From Shewanella fodinae (GTDB taxonomy: Bacteria > Pseudomonadota > Gammaproteobacteria > Enterobacterales > Shewanellaceae): a DNA stretch of 64,000 nucleotides. This document shows positions 49,021 through 57,282 of this stretch, one piece after another. The position numbers were made by a program, and so were the translations under genes. The first letter of the stretch is position 1. Every line of letters starts with the position of its first letter. The stretch spans positions 62,760 through 126,759 of the forward strand of contig NZ_BMXW01000002.1 of NCBI RefSeq assembly GCF_014651955.1, written 5' to 3'. Below the pieces are notes generated by a model, which saw only the letters and a program-made list of their open reading frames with translations, was not told the DNA's origin and did not search any database.

Positions 49021-49602
49021 TTAAGCGGCGAAATTCTTATTTACAAAGTCCCAGTTAATCAATTCCCAATAATGGGACAAATAATTGGGTCGAGCATTAC
49101 GATAGTCGATGTAATAGGCATGTTCCCATACATCAACTGTTAATAAGGGGGTTACTCCATCGGTCAGTGGGCAGCCAGCATTGGAAGTATTCTGAATGGC
49201 TAAAGAACCATCAGCCTTTTTCACCAGCCAAGTCCATCCTGAACCAAAGTTGCCTGTAGCACTCTTAGTAAATTCTTCTTTAAACGCCTCAAAAGAACCG
49301 AATGTTGCTGCAATTGCATCAGCAATAGCACCAGTTGCTTCCCCGCCAGCATTAGGCGCTAGGCAATTCCAGTAAAAAGTATGATTCCACACCTGAGCGG
49401 CATTATTGAACACCCCTCCTGAAGAAGACTTGATAATCGCTTCTAGCGATTTGCCTTCATTTTCAGTTCCAGCTATCAGCTTATTGAGGTTCACCACATA
49501 AGTATTGTGATGTTTGCCGTAGTGATACTCTATGGTTTCCTGTGATATATGGGGTTCCAATGCGTCTTTTGCATAAGGTAATGCAGGTAATTCGAAAGCC
49601 AT
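49021..49602 (-). CDS. sodB: Superoxide dismutase [Fe]
   Basis: SodB dismutates superoxide in the cytoplasm. The 193-residue product has all metal ligands (His27, His74, Asp157, His161) and the iron-type signatures [14 protein letters not shown] and [16 protein letters not shown] 49602 follows GGAGAG and matches the E. coli start [10 protein letters not shown]; an earlier in-frame start at 49632 is rejected. It is divergent from grxD, as the two are near each other in E. coli. Confidence 0.97.
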   Translation of the reverse strand: MAFELPALPYAKDALEPHISQETIEYHYGKHHNTYVVNLNKLIAGTENEGKSLEAIIKSSSGGVFNNAAQVWNHTFYWNCLAPNAGGEATGAIADAIAATFGSFEAFKEEFTKSATGNFGSGWTWLVKKADGSLAIQNTSNAGCPLTDGVTPLLTVDVWEHAYYIDYRNARPNYLSHYWELINWDFVNKNFAA

Positions 49603-49692
49603 TGTTATCTCTCCATTGACTTGGTTTATCATTCTTGAACATGCTCACTGGCTCTATTGTACTGATAAAATTTGTGAAGTGCATCATTGTTT

Positions 49693-49710
49693 AACCATAA
49701 TATTATGGTT
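49693..49710. promoter_or_regulatory. 18-bp perfect palindrome in the sodB-grxD gap
   Basis: AACCATAATATTATGGTT (49693-49710) equals its own reverse complement and lies about midway between divergent sodB and grxD. A second inverted repeat TTAGATG/CATCTAA with five bases between its arms follows at 49719-49737. Either could be an operator; neither matches a Fur, IscR or NsrR consensus closely enough to name. A promoter-like TACAAT at 49781-49786 may serve grxD. Confidence 0.5.
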
Positions 49711-49820
49711 GCATTTCATTAGATGTTATGCATCTAAAAACCATACTTTTACTGTGTTTTTGTTGCCATAGGGACTGACGTACAATAGGCAATTACTAGC
49801 ACCATTACTCAGGAACTAAA

Positions 49821-50156
49821 ATGGATACTGTTGAAAAAATTAAGCGTCAACTTGCTGAAAACCCGATTATTCTTTACATGAAGGGCTCGCCTAAACTGCC
49901 AAGCTGCGGATTTTCTTCTCAAGTGGCTCAAATTATGATCAATCTCGGTGAGCAGTTTGCTTTTGTGGATATCCTACAGCATCCTGACATCCGTGCTGAG
50001 TTGCCTAAATATGCAAATTGGCCGACTTTCCCACAGTTGTGGGTCGAAGGTGAGCTGATCGGCGGATGTGACATTGTCACAGAGATGTACCAGAAGGGCG
50101 AGTTGCAAACTTTGATTAAAGAAACCGCAGATAAATATCGTAAAGACGAAGAATAA
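49821..50156 (+). CDS. grxD: Monothiol glutaredoxin GrxD
   Basis: GrxD is a CGFS-type monothiol glutaredoxin that carries 2Fe-2S clusters with glutathione or BolA. The 111-residue product has CGFS at 29-32, WPTFPQLWV and GGCDIV, all glutathione-binding features. It is divergent from sodB, fitting a shared iron/redox theme, and has its own terminator. Confidence 0.97.
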   Translation: MDTVEKIKRQLAENPIILYMKGSPKLPSCGFSSQVAQIMINLGEQFAFVDILQHPDIRAELPKYANWPTFPQLWVEGELIGGCDIVTEMYQKGELQTLIKETADKYRKDEE

Positions 50157-50170
50157 ACTGATAAAAGAAT

Positions 50171-50197
50171 AAAAAAACCGCAAATAGCGGTTTTTTT
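50171..50197 (+). terminator. Rho-independent terminator after grxD
   Basis: AAAAAAACCGC (50171-50181) and GCGGTTTTTTT (50187-50197) form a perfect stem around AAATA, 14 bp after the grxD stop. Confidence 0.92.
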
Positions 50198-50804
50198 ATT
50201 CAATATTTCTAGTCACCGTCAATTCTCAGCATTATCCATAAGTCTGTTTATGGTTAAAATTCATACTAAGAAATGAATTGTTAAAATTAAATTTTGTTTA
50301 TGTTTGTTAATACAATTATCGTTCTGGGAAATAAATTAATTACCCTATTGATGCATCAATAATTAAACATCAACACATTTCGTGAAAACTATTTAACAAA
50401 TTGATATCATTTTTTAGTAGCTAGGAGTCAAAGTCTTATCAGTACTGGCAGCCATATGTTATAGAAGGACTGTGGAGTATCTGATATTTTTGTGATTAAG
50501 ATCACAAAAATATCAGTTTTGAATGTTAAAAAAATTACCTTTATTTACATATCATAATAATAAAATTGTTCAATAAAAAGCCAATAATTGATTTTTTCTT
50601 ATCTTTAATAGGCTGTGCATATCATTTTTTTACAAAAAATATAATTTTTAATTACAATTTAAAAACAATACGTGTTACTACAATTTTAAAATAGAAGATT
50701 GACGCCACGTTTAGTTGGCGACAGTATCTTCACTCGGCCTGAGTCTCAGGCGTGAATAAATATAAAAATCGGCCGTAAAAAACCAGGAAGTAAGGGAGTT
50801 TTGA
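50198..50804 (+). promoter_or_regulatory. Long AT-rich region upstream of the TonB receptor gene
   Basis: These 607 bp carry no gene that I can see and are strikingly AT-rich. They contain the CRP-centred inverted repeat at 50481-50516. In the probable 5' leader there are two small hairpins: CGCCA/TGGCG (50703-50720) and GCCTGA/TCAGGC (50737-50751). GGGAG at 50794-50798 is the ribosome site. This is a long and structured control region for one gene. Confidence 0.6.
50481..50516. promoter_or_regulatory. Perfect 36-bp inverted repeat with ideal CRP site
   Basis: The 16-bp arms 50481-50496 and 50501-50516 are perfectly complementary around TAAG. The centre, TGTGA-TTAAGA-TCACA (50491-50506), matches the CRP consensus TGTGA-N6-TCACA exactly. 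It lies about 300 bp upstream of the TonB receptor start. No T run follows, so it does not look like a terminator of grxD, which already has one. Confidence 0.8.
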
Positions 50805-53354
50805 ATGCTTAAAACTAATAAAATAGCTTCAGCTGTCAGATTGTCTCTGATTGCTGCTGTGTCCGCAGGTTCCTTTGGCGTTGTACATGCCGCACCTGCT
50901 GCGGATAAGTCCGCTGCTAAAACTAGTGATGTTGAACGTATTGAGGTTACAGGTTCGCGTATTAAACGTCAGGATATGGAATCTGCATCTCCTGTTACAT
51001 CTATTAGTGCAGATACCATTGTGGCACAGGGTTATGCTTCTGTTGACCAATTGCTGCAAGACCAGACCTCTATGGCGGGTGCGCCAATTGGCTCTACAAC
51101 CAATAACGGCGCCGATGGGATTGCTCAGGTAGACTTACGTGGTATGGGAGCAAACCGCACATTGGTATTGTTAAATGGTCGGCGTATGGTGAACTCAGGT
51201 TCTGGTGCAGACAGCGCAGTAGACTTGAATGCCATTCCTGTAGCAATGATTCAACGTGTTGAAATTCTGAAAGATGGCGCCTCTGCTGTGTATGGCTCTG
51301 ACGCTATCGCAGGCGTTGTTAACATCATTACCAAGAAAGATTTTGAAGGTTTCCAATTCGATGCTAAGTCATCCTCTACCGATAAAGGTGATGGTCAGAC
51401 TTATGAGTTGAATGCTCTGTATGGGTTTAATACCAATAATGGTGGTAATTACACTGTTGGTGCAGCGTATTCAAAACGTAATGGCGTTATTCAAGCTGAT
51501 CGCGATTGGACTGAGAATGGCTCCAGTTCTTTCGTCCCAGAAGGTGCTTTGTGGGGTGATGGCATCAAAGCTGGTAAAGTTGTTGATGCGAATGGTAACT
51601 GGATAGATCGTACCTACGGTTATGATTATACAAAAGACAGTTATTATCAGACTCCATCCAAGCGTTATAGCGTTTTTGCTAATATGACTCAGGAACTGGG
51701 GAATGATTTGGTGCTAACAGGTGACCTGTTATACACCAAACGTAAATCTCATCAGCAGATGGCGGCTCAGCCAGCTGACATTATGCTTGATGTTTGTAAC
51801 GCTACAAAAACAGAAAACTGTATTACTCTTGATTCTGCGATGACTGCGGCAGGTATTACAGCATTTGATGATGGAACCGTTGAATATCGTCGTAGAACCA
51901 ACGATGTAGGTCCTCGTATTTATACTCAGGACACAGATACCTACCGTGCCTCTTTGGGGTTACAGGGGTATTTGGAAGCCGGAAACGGTTTGAATTGGGA
52001 TGTTTCATATACTTATGGTAAAAACAAAGCTACTACAGGTACTGAGAACTCCATTAATGCAACTTGGATGGCAAACTCCATCTATGCAAATCAAGATGCT
52101 TGGTTCTATGGCGGTAGTATTCCTGCTGAAGATATCGACGCAATCAGCTATATGGAAACTAACCACGGTGGTAACGAACAGCATGATGTCCAGGCTAACC
52201 TGAGTGGTGATCTGTTCCAGTTAAGTGCTGGCGCAGTTAGTTTTGCTTTTGGTGCCGAGTATCGCTATGAAGAGGGCTACTATACACCAGACCCGATCAT
52301 CGTTGCTGGCGATAGTACAGCAGCACAGCAGGATCCTACCAAAGGTCATTACGATGTAATTTCTTTCTTCCAGGAAGTGAGTGTGCCATTCACCGAGAAA
52401 CTGACAGGTGATTTTGCATGGCGTTACGACGAATATGATACTTTTGGTAAAGCGTCAACCTGGAAAGTAGGTTTAACATATCGTGTAACTGAGGATCTCA
52501 TGCTGCGCGGTGTGGTGGCTACTGGTTTCCGTGCACCTAACATCAGCGAACTGTTTGGTGGTAATTCAGGCTCATATGACTACCTGGATGACCCATGGGG
52601 CAACGCATTAGATGCGCAGTTGCTTGTTAACCGCACATCAGATAAAAATCTGAAGCCGGAGGAATCTGAGTCTTATACCGCGGGTATTGTATACTCACCA
52701 AGCTTCCTTGACGGTTTCTCTACCACCATTGATTATTGGAAGTTCAATATTACTGACGCAATTAGCCGTGTTGATGTTCAGGCTAACTTAGATGCTTGTC
52801 ATGATGGTGATGCCGCGGCTTGTGCTGTTATCAATGTGACTGCAGACGGTGACTTAACAAATCTGACTGCTGCGCTCACTAACGTTGGTAAAGTTCAAAC
52901 TAGTGGTGTTGATATTAACGTTGCTTATAAATTCTCTGGATTGGGGCTGGACTGGAGTATCAATAACGATGCTACTTATCTGATCAAGCATATTGAAGAT
53001 GGCATTGATTATTCTGATTATGTCGATGGTAATATGGGAGGCTACGCTAAGTGGCGTAATAACTTCACCATCACCGCAGGCCAGGATGCGTGGAATGTCA
53101 TGTACTACAATCGCTATATCAGCAGTATGCGTGACTATAATCTAAATGATGGTAGCAAAGCTGATTCAGTGCTATACCACAACATTGTGGGTACTTATCA
53201 CTTGACTGATAGCTTGAGTTTATCTGCTGGCGTTAAGAACTTCACTGATGAGAAACCATCATACGTTTCTAACGGTAGTGATGGTGGTACTTCTCCACAG
53301 GTTTACGATGTTGTCGGTCGTCAGATATACGGTAGTGTAAGCTACAAGTTCTGA
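50805..53354 (+). CDS. TonB-dependent outer-membrane receptor
   Basis: The 849-residue product has a signal peptide (ending VVHA), a plug domain (about 45-175, with ERIEVTGSRIKRQD, DLRGMGANRTLVLLNGRR and YGSDAIAGVVNIIT) and a 22-strand-type barrel with TGFRAPNISELFG and a C-terminal aromatic (VSYKF). It imports an unknown ligand using TonB energy. The type with IEVTGSRI and DLNAIP is abundant in Shewanella and relatives and is often tied to carbon or peptide uptake rather than siderophores; a CRP site upstream fits that inference. No transporter or enzyme gene is beside it to suggest a substrate. Confidence 0.93.
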   Translation: MLKTNKIASAVRLSLIAAVSAGSFGVVHAAPAADKSAAKTSDVERIEVTGSRIKRQDMESASPVTSISADTIVAQGYASVDQLLQDQTSMAGAPIGSTTNNGADGIAQVDLRGMGANRTLVLLNGRRMVNSGSGADSAVDLNAIPVAMIQRVEILKDGASAVYGSDAIAGVVNIITKKDFEGFQFDAKSSSTDKGDGQTYELNALYGFNTNNGGNYTVGAAYSKRNGVIQADRDWTENGSSSFVPEGALWGDGIKAGKVVDANGNWIDRTYGYDYTKDSYYQTPSKRYSVFANMTQELGNDLVLTGDLLYTKRKSHQQMAAQPADIMLDVCNATKTENCITLDSAMTAAGITAFDDGTVEYRRRTNDVGPRIYTQDTDTYRASLGLQGYLEAGNGLNWDVSYTYGKNKATTGTENSINATWMANSIYANQDAWFYGGSIPAEDIDAISYMETNHGGNEQHDVQANLSGDLFQLSAGAVSFAFGAEYRYEEGYYTPDPIIVAGDSTAAQQDPTKGHYDVISFFQEVSVPFTEKLTGDFAWRYDEYDTFGKASTWKVGLTYRVTEDLMLRGVVATGFRAPNISELFGGNSGSYDYLDDPWGNALDAQLLVNRTSDKNLKPEESESYTAGIVYSPSFLDGFSTTIDYWKFNITDAISRVDVQANLDACHDGDAAACAVINVTADGDLTNLTAALTNVGKVQTSGVDINVAYKFSGLGLDWSINNDATYLIKHIEDGIDYSDYVDGNMGGYAKWRNNFTITAGQDAWNVMYYNRYISSMRDYNLNDGSKADSVLYHNIVGTYHLTDSLSLSAGVKNFTDEKPSYVSNGSDGGTSPQVYDVVGRQIYGSVSYKF

Positions 53355-53377
53355 TAGTTCGCGGAGTCCTATAATCT

Positions 53378-53405
53378 AAAAAGCCCTCGTTAAGAGGGCT
53401 TTTTT
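53378..53405. terminator. Terminator after the TonB receptor gene
   Basis: AAAAAGCCCTC (53378-53388) and GAGGGCTTTTT (53394-53404) form a perfect stem around GTTAA, with T runs possible on both strands. It may also stop readthrough from gloA, which converges from the right. Confidence 0.9.
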
Positions 53406-53492
53406 ATGGCGGAAATAAATGCAATGTATTTCAGGACTAGCTACTGAAATATAGGCTCGCAAATAGAGAGCTGCATGGAAAAGGTATGGGGA

Positions 53493-53903
53493 TTAGCCTA
53501 AACCTTTTTCGGCAGAACGCATCTGAATTAGCTCAATTTTATAGCCATCAGGATCTTCTACGAATGCTATTTCTGTGCGCCCACCGGCTACAGGACCAGG
53601 CGCTCGGGTCACTTTCCCTCCTGCGGCTGCAATGGCTTCACAGCGACTATAAATATCCTTTTCACCAATCGCGATATGGCCAAAGGCGTTACCCATATCA
53701 TATTTTTCTGTGCCCCAGTTATAGGTGAGTTCAATCACTGCGGCTCCCTTGCTTTCTTCATCAAAACCAACAAAAGCCAGGCTGTATTTGTATTGTGGAT
53801 TTTCTGATTGGCGCAGTAGCTTCATTCCCATTACTTTGGTGTAAAATTCAATACTGCGTTCCAAATTACCAACGCGGATCATTGTGTGTAAAACCTGCGA
53901 CAT
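53493..53903 (-). CDS. gloA: Lactoylglutathione lyase (glyoxalase I)
   Basis: GloA isomerises the methylglyoxal-glutathione hemithioacetal to lactoylglutathione. The 136-residue product has all four metal ligands, His6, Glu58, His76 and Glu124, and the conserved [13 protein letters not shown] and [13 protein letters not shown]. Length and ligands match the nickel-type E. coli enzyme. Confidence 0.97.
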   Translation of the reverse strand: MSQVLHTMIRVGNLERSIEFYTKVMGMKLLRQSENPQYKYSLAFVGFDEESKGAAVIELTYNWGTEKYDMGNAFGHIAIGEKDIYSRCEAIAAAGGKVTRAPGPVAGGRTEIAFVEDPDGYKIELIQMRSAEKGLG

Positions 53904-54083
53904 ACTTACCTCTCAATTACTTATGGCTTTGTAGTTTAACTACAAAGCTAATTTACCAAAATGTGTTAACGATCACTTGCATAACTGTGTGGATGTTTGC
54001 TAGGTCACATATTAAGTCACCTGATGTTGAAATTATTGCCATATCATCAATAATGAGGTCGGTATTCACTTAGGGAGATAACA

Positions 54084-54167
54084 ATGACCACAGAATTAAA
54101 AATGGCTTTGGGAACAACTTGTGTTATCGCGCTAGTATTTGCTGCTCTTATCGCGCAAATGTTCTGA
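54084..54167 (+). CDS. cydH: CydH/YnhF-type membrane microprotein
   Basis: This 27-residue frame starts MTTELKMALGTT and continues as one hydrophobic helix ending in AQMF. It lines up with E. coli YnhF (MSTDLKFSLVTT start, 29 residues), which structural work identified as CydH/CydY, an extra single-helix subunit of cytochrome bd-I oxidase. It has a clear Shine-Dalgarno (GGGAG, 54073-54077), six bases before the ATG, and its own terminator. In E. coli ynhF also lies near sodB and gloA. Upstream, TGTTTGCTAGGTCACA (53994-54009) is a weak CRP-like site. Assignment is by remembered sequence similarity. Confidence 0.82.
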   Translation: MTTELKMALGTTCVIALVFAALIAQMF

Positions 54168-54211
54168 AGAAGTGTAATCCCTTTTCACTGGCGATTATAT
54201 TTTCGGTTAAG

Positions 54212-54235
54212 GCCGCCCCAAGAGGCGGCTTTTTA
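54212..54235 (+). terminator. Rho-independent terminator after cydH
   Basis: GCCGCC (54212-54217) and GGCGGC (54224-54229) are followed by TTTTT. The T run reaches the last codon of the converging nth gene. Confidence 0.88.
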
Positions 54236-54871
54236 TTCTGGATAAACTTTCTCTTTAAATTCACAGAGATCTTCAATAATACAGCTGCCACATCTGGGTT
54301 TTCGAGCGATACAGGTATAGCGTCCATGCAGAATAAGCCAGTGATGAACATCGACTTTAAATTCGGCAGGAACAACTTTCAGTAACTTATCTTCCACCTG
54401 TTGCACGTTTTTCCCTGGGGCAAAATTGGTACGGTTGCTAACCCGGAAAATATGAGTGTCAACCGCAATGGTAGGCCAGCCAAATGCGGTGTTAAGCACC
54501 ACGTTCGCGGTTTTTCGCCCTACACCTGGCAGTGATTCCAATGCCTCCCGGTCCTCGGGCACTTGTCCTTGATACTCATCCAGTAATTTCTGTGACAGTG
54601 CAACGACATTAACGGCTTTGTTATTGTACAGACCAATCGTCTTGATAAAGTGTTTGAGGCCTTCAACGCCTAAATTCACTATGGCTTGTGGGGTATTGGC
54701 TACCGGAAATAGTTTAGCGGTGGCTTTATTGACACTCACATCCGTGGCCTGGGCTGATAATGTAACTGCCACCAATAACTCAAATGGACTGCTATAGTGC
54801 AATTCAGTTTTAGGGTGAGGGTTATGATCTCTAAGGCGTTTAAGGATCTCTATTCTTTTAGCATTATTCAC
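54233..54871 (-). CDS. nth: Endonuclease III
   Basis: Nth is a bifunctional glycosylase/AP lyase that removes oxidised pyrimidines. The 212-residue product has the helix-hairpin-helix LPGVGRKTANVV with catalytic Lys120, the catalytic Asp138 in AVDTHIFRV, and a C-X6-C-X2-C-X5-C 4Fe-4S motif (CIARKPRCGSCIIEDLC). The start is GTG 54871, six bases after AGGA, giving MNNAKRIEIL like the E. coli start MNKAKRLEIL. It is 22 bp after rsxE, as in E. coli. Confidence 0.97.
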   Translation of the reverse strand: MNNAKRIEILKRLRDHNPHPKTELHYSSPFELLVAVTLSAQATDVSVNKATAKLFPVANTPQAIVNLGVEGLKHFIKTIGLYNNKAVNVVALSQKLLDEYQGQVPEDREALESLPGVGRKTANVVLNTAFGWPTIAVDTHIFRVSNRTNFAPGKNVQQVEDKLLKVVPAEFKVDVHHWLILHGRYTCIARKPRCGSCIIEDLCEFKEKVYPE

Positions 54872-54893
54872 AGTTGGTCCTTCACTGAGAGGA

Positions 54894-55589
54894 TTAGTTC
54901 ACCTTGGTGACACGCACACGCTGGACGGTTGTTTCTGTGACTTGGGTTTTACGGGATGCTAGCTTTTTATCGATCACATTCTTCAGTGCAATCAGCAGAC
55001 CTACACCAAAAAACGCGCCTGGAGGTAGCATCGCCAGTAAGAAAGGCGTGTTTACTTGCCAGACTTCTAAGCGCAGTACGCTGGCCCAACTGCCAAGCAG
55101 TTGGTCGGCACCATCAAACAGTGTTCCCTGCCCAAGTATTTCCCTCACAGCACCTAATACCATCAGTACCAAAGTAAATCCCATTCCCATCATTAAACCG
55201 TCAAACGCGGCTTTCAACGGATTGTTCCGCGAGGCGAAGGCTTCAGCGCGGCCGATAATAATGCAGTTAGTCACAATCAGCGGCAGGAAAATCCCCAGCG
55301 ACAGATATAAGCCATATGCATAAGCATTAACCAGTAGTTGCACTGCAGTTACTAACGCCGCAATGATCATGACGAATACCGGAATACGGATCTCTTTAGG
55401 GACATAGTCCCTTACCAGGGAAACCAGTATATTTGAACCAATTAATACTGCCATGGTTGCAACCCCAAGCCCGATAGCATTGGTCAAGGTAGCTGTGACG
55501 GCAAGTAACGGACAGAGGCCTAGTAGCTGTACCAGCCCCGGATTGTTTTTCCATAATCCCTGCCAAGCGATTTCTCGATATTGGCTCAT
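54894..55589 (-). CDS. rsxE: Rsx/Rnf electron transport complex subunit E
   Basis: RsxE is an integral membrane subunit of the Rnf-type complex, which moves electrons between NADH and ferredoxin-like carriers coupled to ion transport; in E. coli it keeps SoxR reduced. The 231-residue product has about six helices and the paired motif [14 protein letters not shown], related to RsxA. Its ATG overlaps the rsxG stop as ATGA. Confidence 0.95.
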   Translation of the reverse strand: MSQYREIAWQGLWKNNPGLVQLLGLCPLLAVTATLTNAIGLGVATMAVLIGSNILVSLVRDYVPKEIRIPVFVMIIAALVTAVQLLVNAYAYGLYLSLGIFLPLIVTNCIIIGRAEAFASRNNPLKAAFDGLMMGMGFTLVLMVLGAVREILGQGTLFDGADQLLGSWASVLRLEVWQVNTPFLLAMLPPGAFFGVGLLIALKNVIDKKLASRKTQVTETTVQRVRVTKVN

Positions 55590-56221
55590 TGATTCGCCTC
55601 ACAATTCATGGGTTGCTGGTAGATCATCTGTTGATTCTTTTCAAAGTAGCTAAGCGCCTTTCTCAGTGCCTTGGTATAGGCTCTGGGGGTGATTGTGGCT
55701 CCAGTAAACTGATCGATATCCCCACCATCTTTCTTGACATACCAACTCTTATCGTTACTGCTGTCAAAGACTTTTCCGACAAAGTGCTTCAGCCAGTCTG
55801 ATTTGCGGCTATCGATTTTATCGCCCAGCCCCGGAGTTTCCTGCTGCGATAGGGTCTGGACTCCTAATACTGTGCCATCATTGCGTACACCCACAATTAG
55901 CTGAATTTCACCGTTGTAACCATCTGGGGCTACCGCTTCAATAGCAATTGCGACCGCCTGCCCATTTTTCATGGCGATATAGGCGGGAAGGGCTCGACGG
56001 GTTCCGAGACTCTCCGGGGCGTGTAGCAGGGTGCAGGTTTGGGCTAAATCATTGTCATGTATCGCATCAGGAATAATTTGGTGCAATACTTTCAGCAACT
56101 GCAGTCGTTGCTGTTCAGCAATGGTCTGTTGGGTCATCAGATTGACGGCAGCCACCAGCGCAGTACAGATCAGCGCAAACAAACCCAGCAGCAGTCCATT
56201 TCTCAACATTGTATTTTGCAA
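55586..56221 (-). CDS. rsxG: Rsx/Rnf electron transport complex subunit G
   Basis: RsxG is a membrane-anchored periplasmic flavoprotein with FMN bound to a Thr; the motif [10 protein letters not shown] is present near the C-terminus. An N-terminal helix ([17 protein letters not shown]) anchors it. I propose TTG 56221 as the start because GAGGA lies seven bases before it; the first ATG, 56209, is 20 bases from that site. Length is then 212 (E. coli 206). The alternative ATG gives 208. Confidence 0.93.
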   Translation of the reverse strand: MQNTMLRNGLLLGLFALICTALVAAVNLMTQQTIAEQQRLQLLKVLHQIIPDAIHDNDLAQTCTLLHAPESLGTRRALPAYIAMKNGQAVAIAIEAVAPDGYNGEIQLIVGVRNDGTVLGVQTLSQQETPGLGDKIDSRKSDWLKHFVGKVFDSSNDKSWYVKKDGGDIDQFTGATITPRAYTKALRKALSYFEKNQQMIYQQPMNCEANQ

Positions 56222-56231
56222 GATGAGTTCC

Positions 56232-57281
56232 TCAACCCCGTAAGTGACCGTATGTACGTGGCTTGATGTAATAATCAATCAGTGGTGCGCTGATGTTGGC
56301 CAGTAATACTGCAAAAGCAAAAGCATCGGGATAGCCACCAAAGCTACGAATGAGATATACCAGCACACCGATGATGGCACCAAATAGCAGTCGGCCCCTA
56401 TTACTGGTGGCCGCAGTAACCGGATCGGTGGCGATAAAAAATGCGCCCACCATCGTGGCACCGGAAAACAGCTGCATCAATGGACTGACATGTGTCAATG
56501 GCTCCCAAGCCCAAGCAACAGCAGAACAGATAAAGAGCGCGCCGAGTACCCCGGCACTGATATGCCAACGGATCAATTTAAGCCGCAGCATCATTAGGCC
56601 GCCAGCCAGATAGGTCAAATTCACCCAGAACCAGCCTTTGCCCGCCCAACCGTTAAAAATAAGTTTTTGCAGACTATCCGCGGTTGTGATACCTGAATGC
56701 AGATCTGTCTTCAATGTATCGAGCGGCGTTGCCATCGTGGTGCCATCGATGCCAAGTCGGTAGGTATCTGCGACGGCGATTTGTGAACTGCTGAAAATAA
56801 TGTGTAAGGTGTCGAGAAAACTTACTGAGTGCTGCGCGGCAGTGATCGGCGCCACCCAACTGGTCATCTGTACTGGAAAGGCAATCAGTAGTAACACATA
56901 GGCCGCCATGGCTGGGTTGAACAAATTCTGTCCCAGACCACCATATAACTGTTTGACTATGACAATGGCGAATGCGGTACCTATCAATATCAGCCACCAA
57001 GGTGCCAAAGGCGGAATGGCGACACCCAGCAAAAATGCGGTTAATAGCGCACTGTTGTCAGAAATTGTATGGATAACCGGGCGTTGGCGTAGTTGCATAA
57101 TCAACGCTTCAGCACACATGGCGACGGTCATGGCCAGTATCACCTGGATCAATGTGCCCCAGCCAAAAAATGCACATTGCACTACCAGTGCCGGCATGGC
57201 ACATAGCAGAACCCGTTGCATTACCGTACTTGTTTGTAATTGGCGGTTAATATGGGGGGACGATGCAATTTTGAACGCCAT
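56232..57281 (-). CDS. rsxD: Rsx/Rnf electron transport complex subunit D
   Basis: RsxD is a membrane subunit with covalently bound FMN; the expected Thr lies in [13 protein letters not shown]. The 349-residue product (E. coli 352) begins [22 protein letters not shown] in part and has about ten helices with [11 protein letters not shown] and [16 protein letters not shown] 57281 follows the rsxC stop by one base and AGGAG by ten. Confidence 0.95.
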   Translation of the reverse strand: MAFKIASSPHINRQLQTSTVMQRVLLCAMPALVVQCAFFGWGTLIQVILAMTVAMCAEALIMQLRQRPVIHTISDNSALLTAFLLGVAIPPLAPWWLILIGTAFAIVIVKQLYGGLGQNLFNPAMAAYVLLLIAFPVQMTSWVAPITAAQHSVSFLDTLHIIFSSSQIAVADTYRLGIDGTTMATPLDTLKTDLHSGITTADSLQKLIFNGWAGKGWFWVNLTYLAGGLMMLRLKLIRWHISAGVLGALFICSAVAWAWEPLTHVSPLMQLFSGATMVGAFFIATDPVTAATSNRGRLLFGAIIGVLVYLIRSFGGYPDAFAFAVLLANISAPLIDYYIKPRTYGHLRG

Positions 57282-57282
57282 A

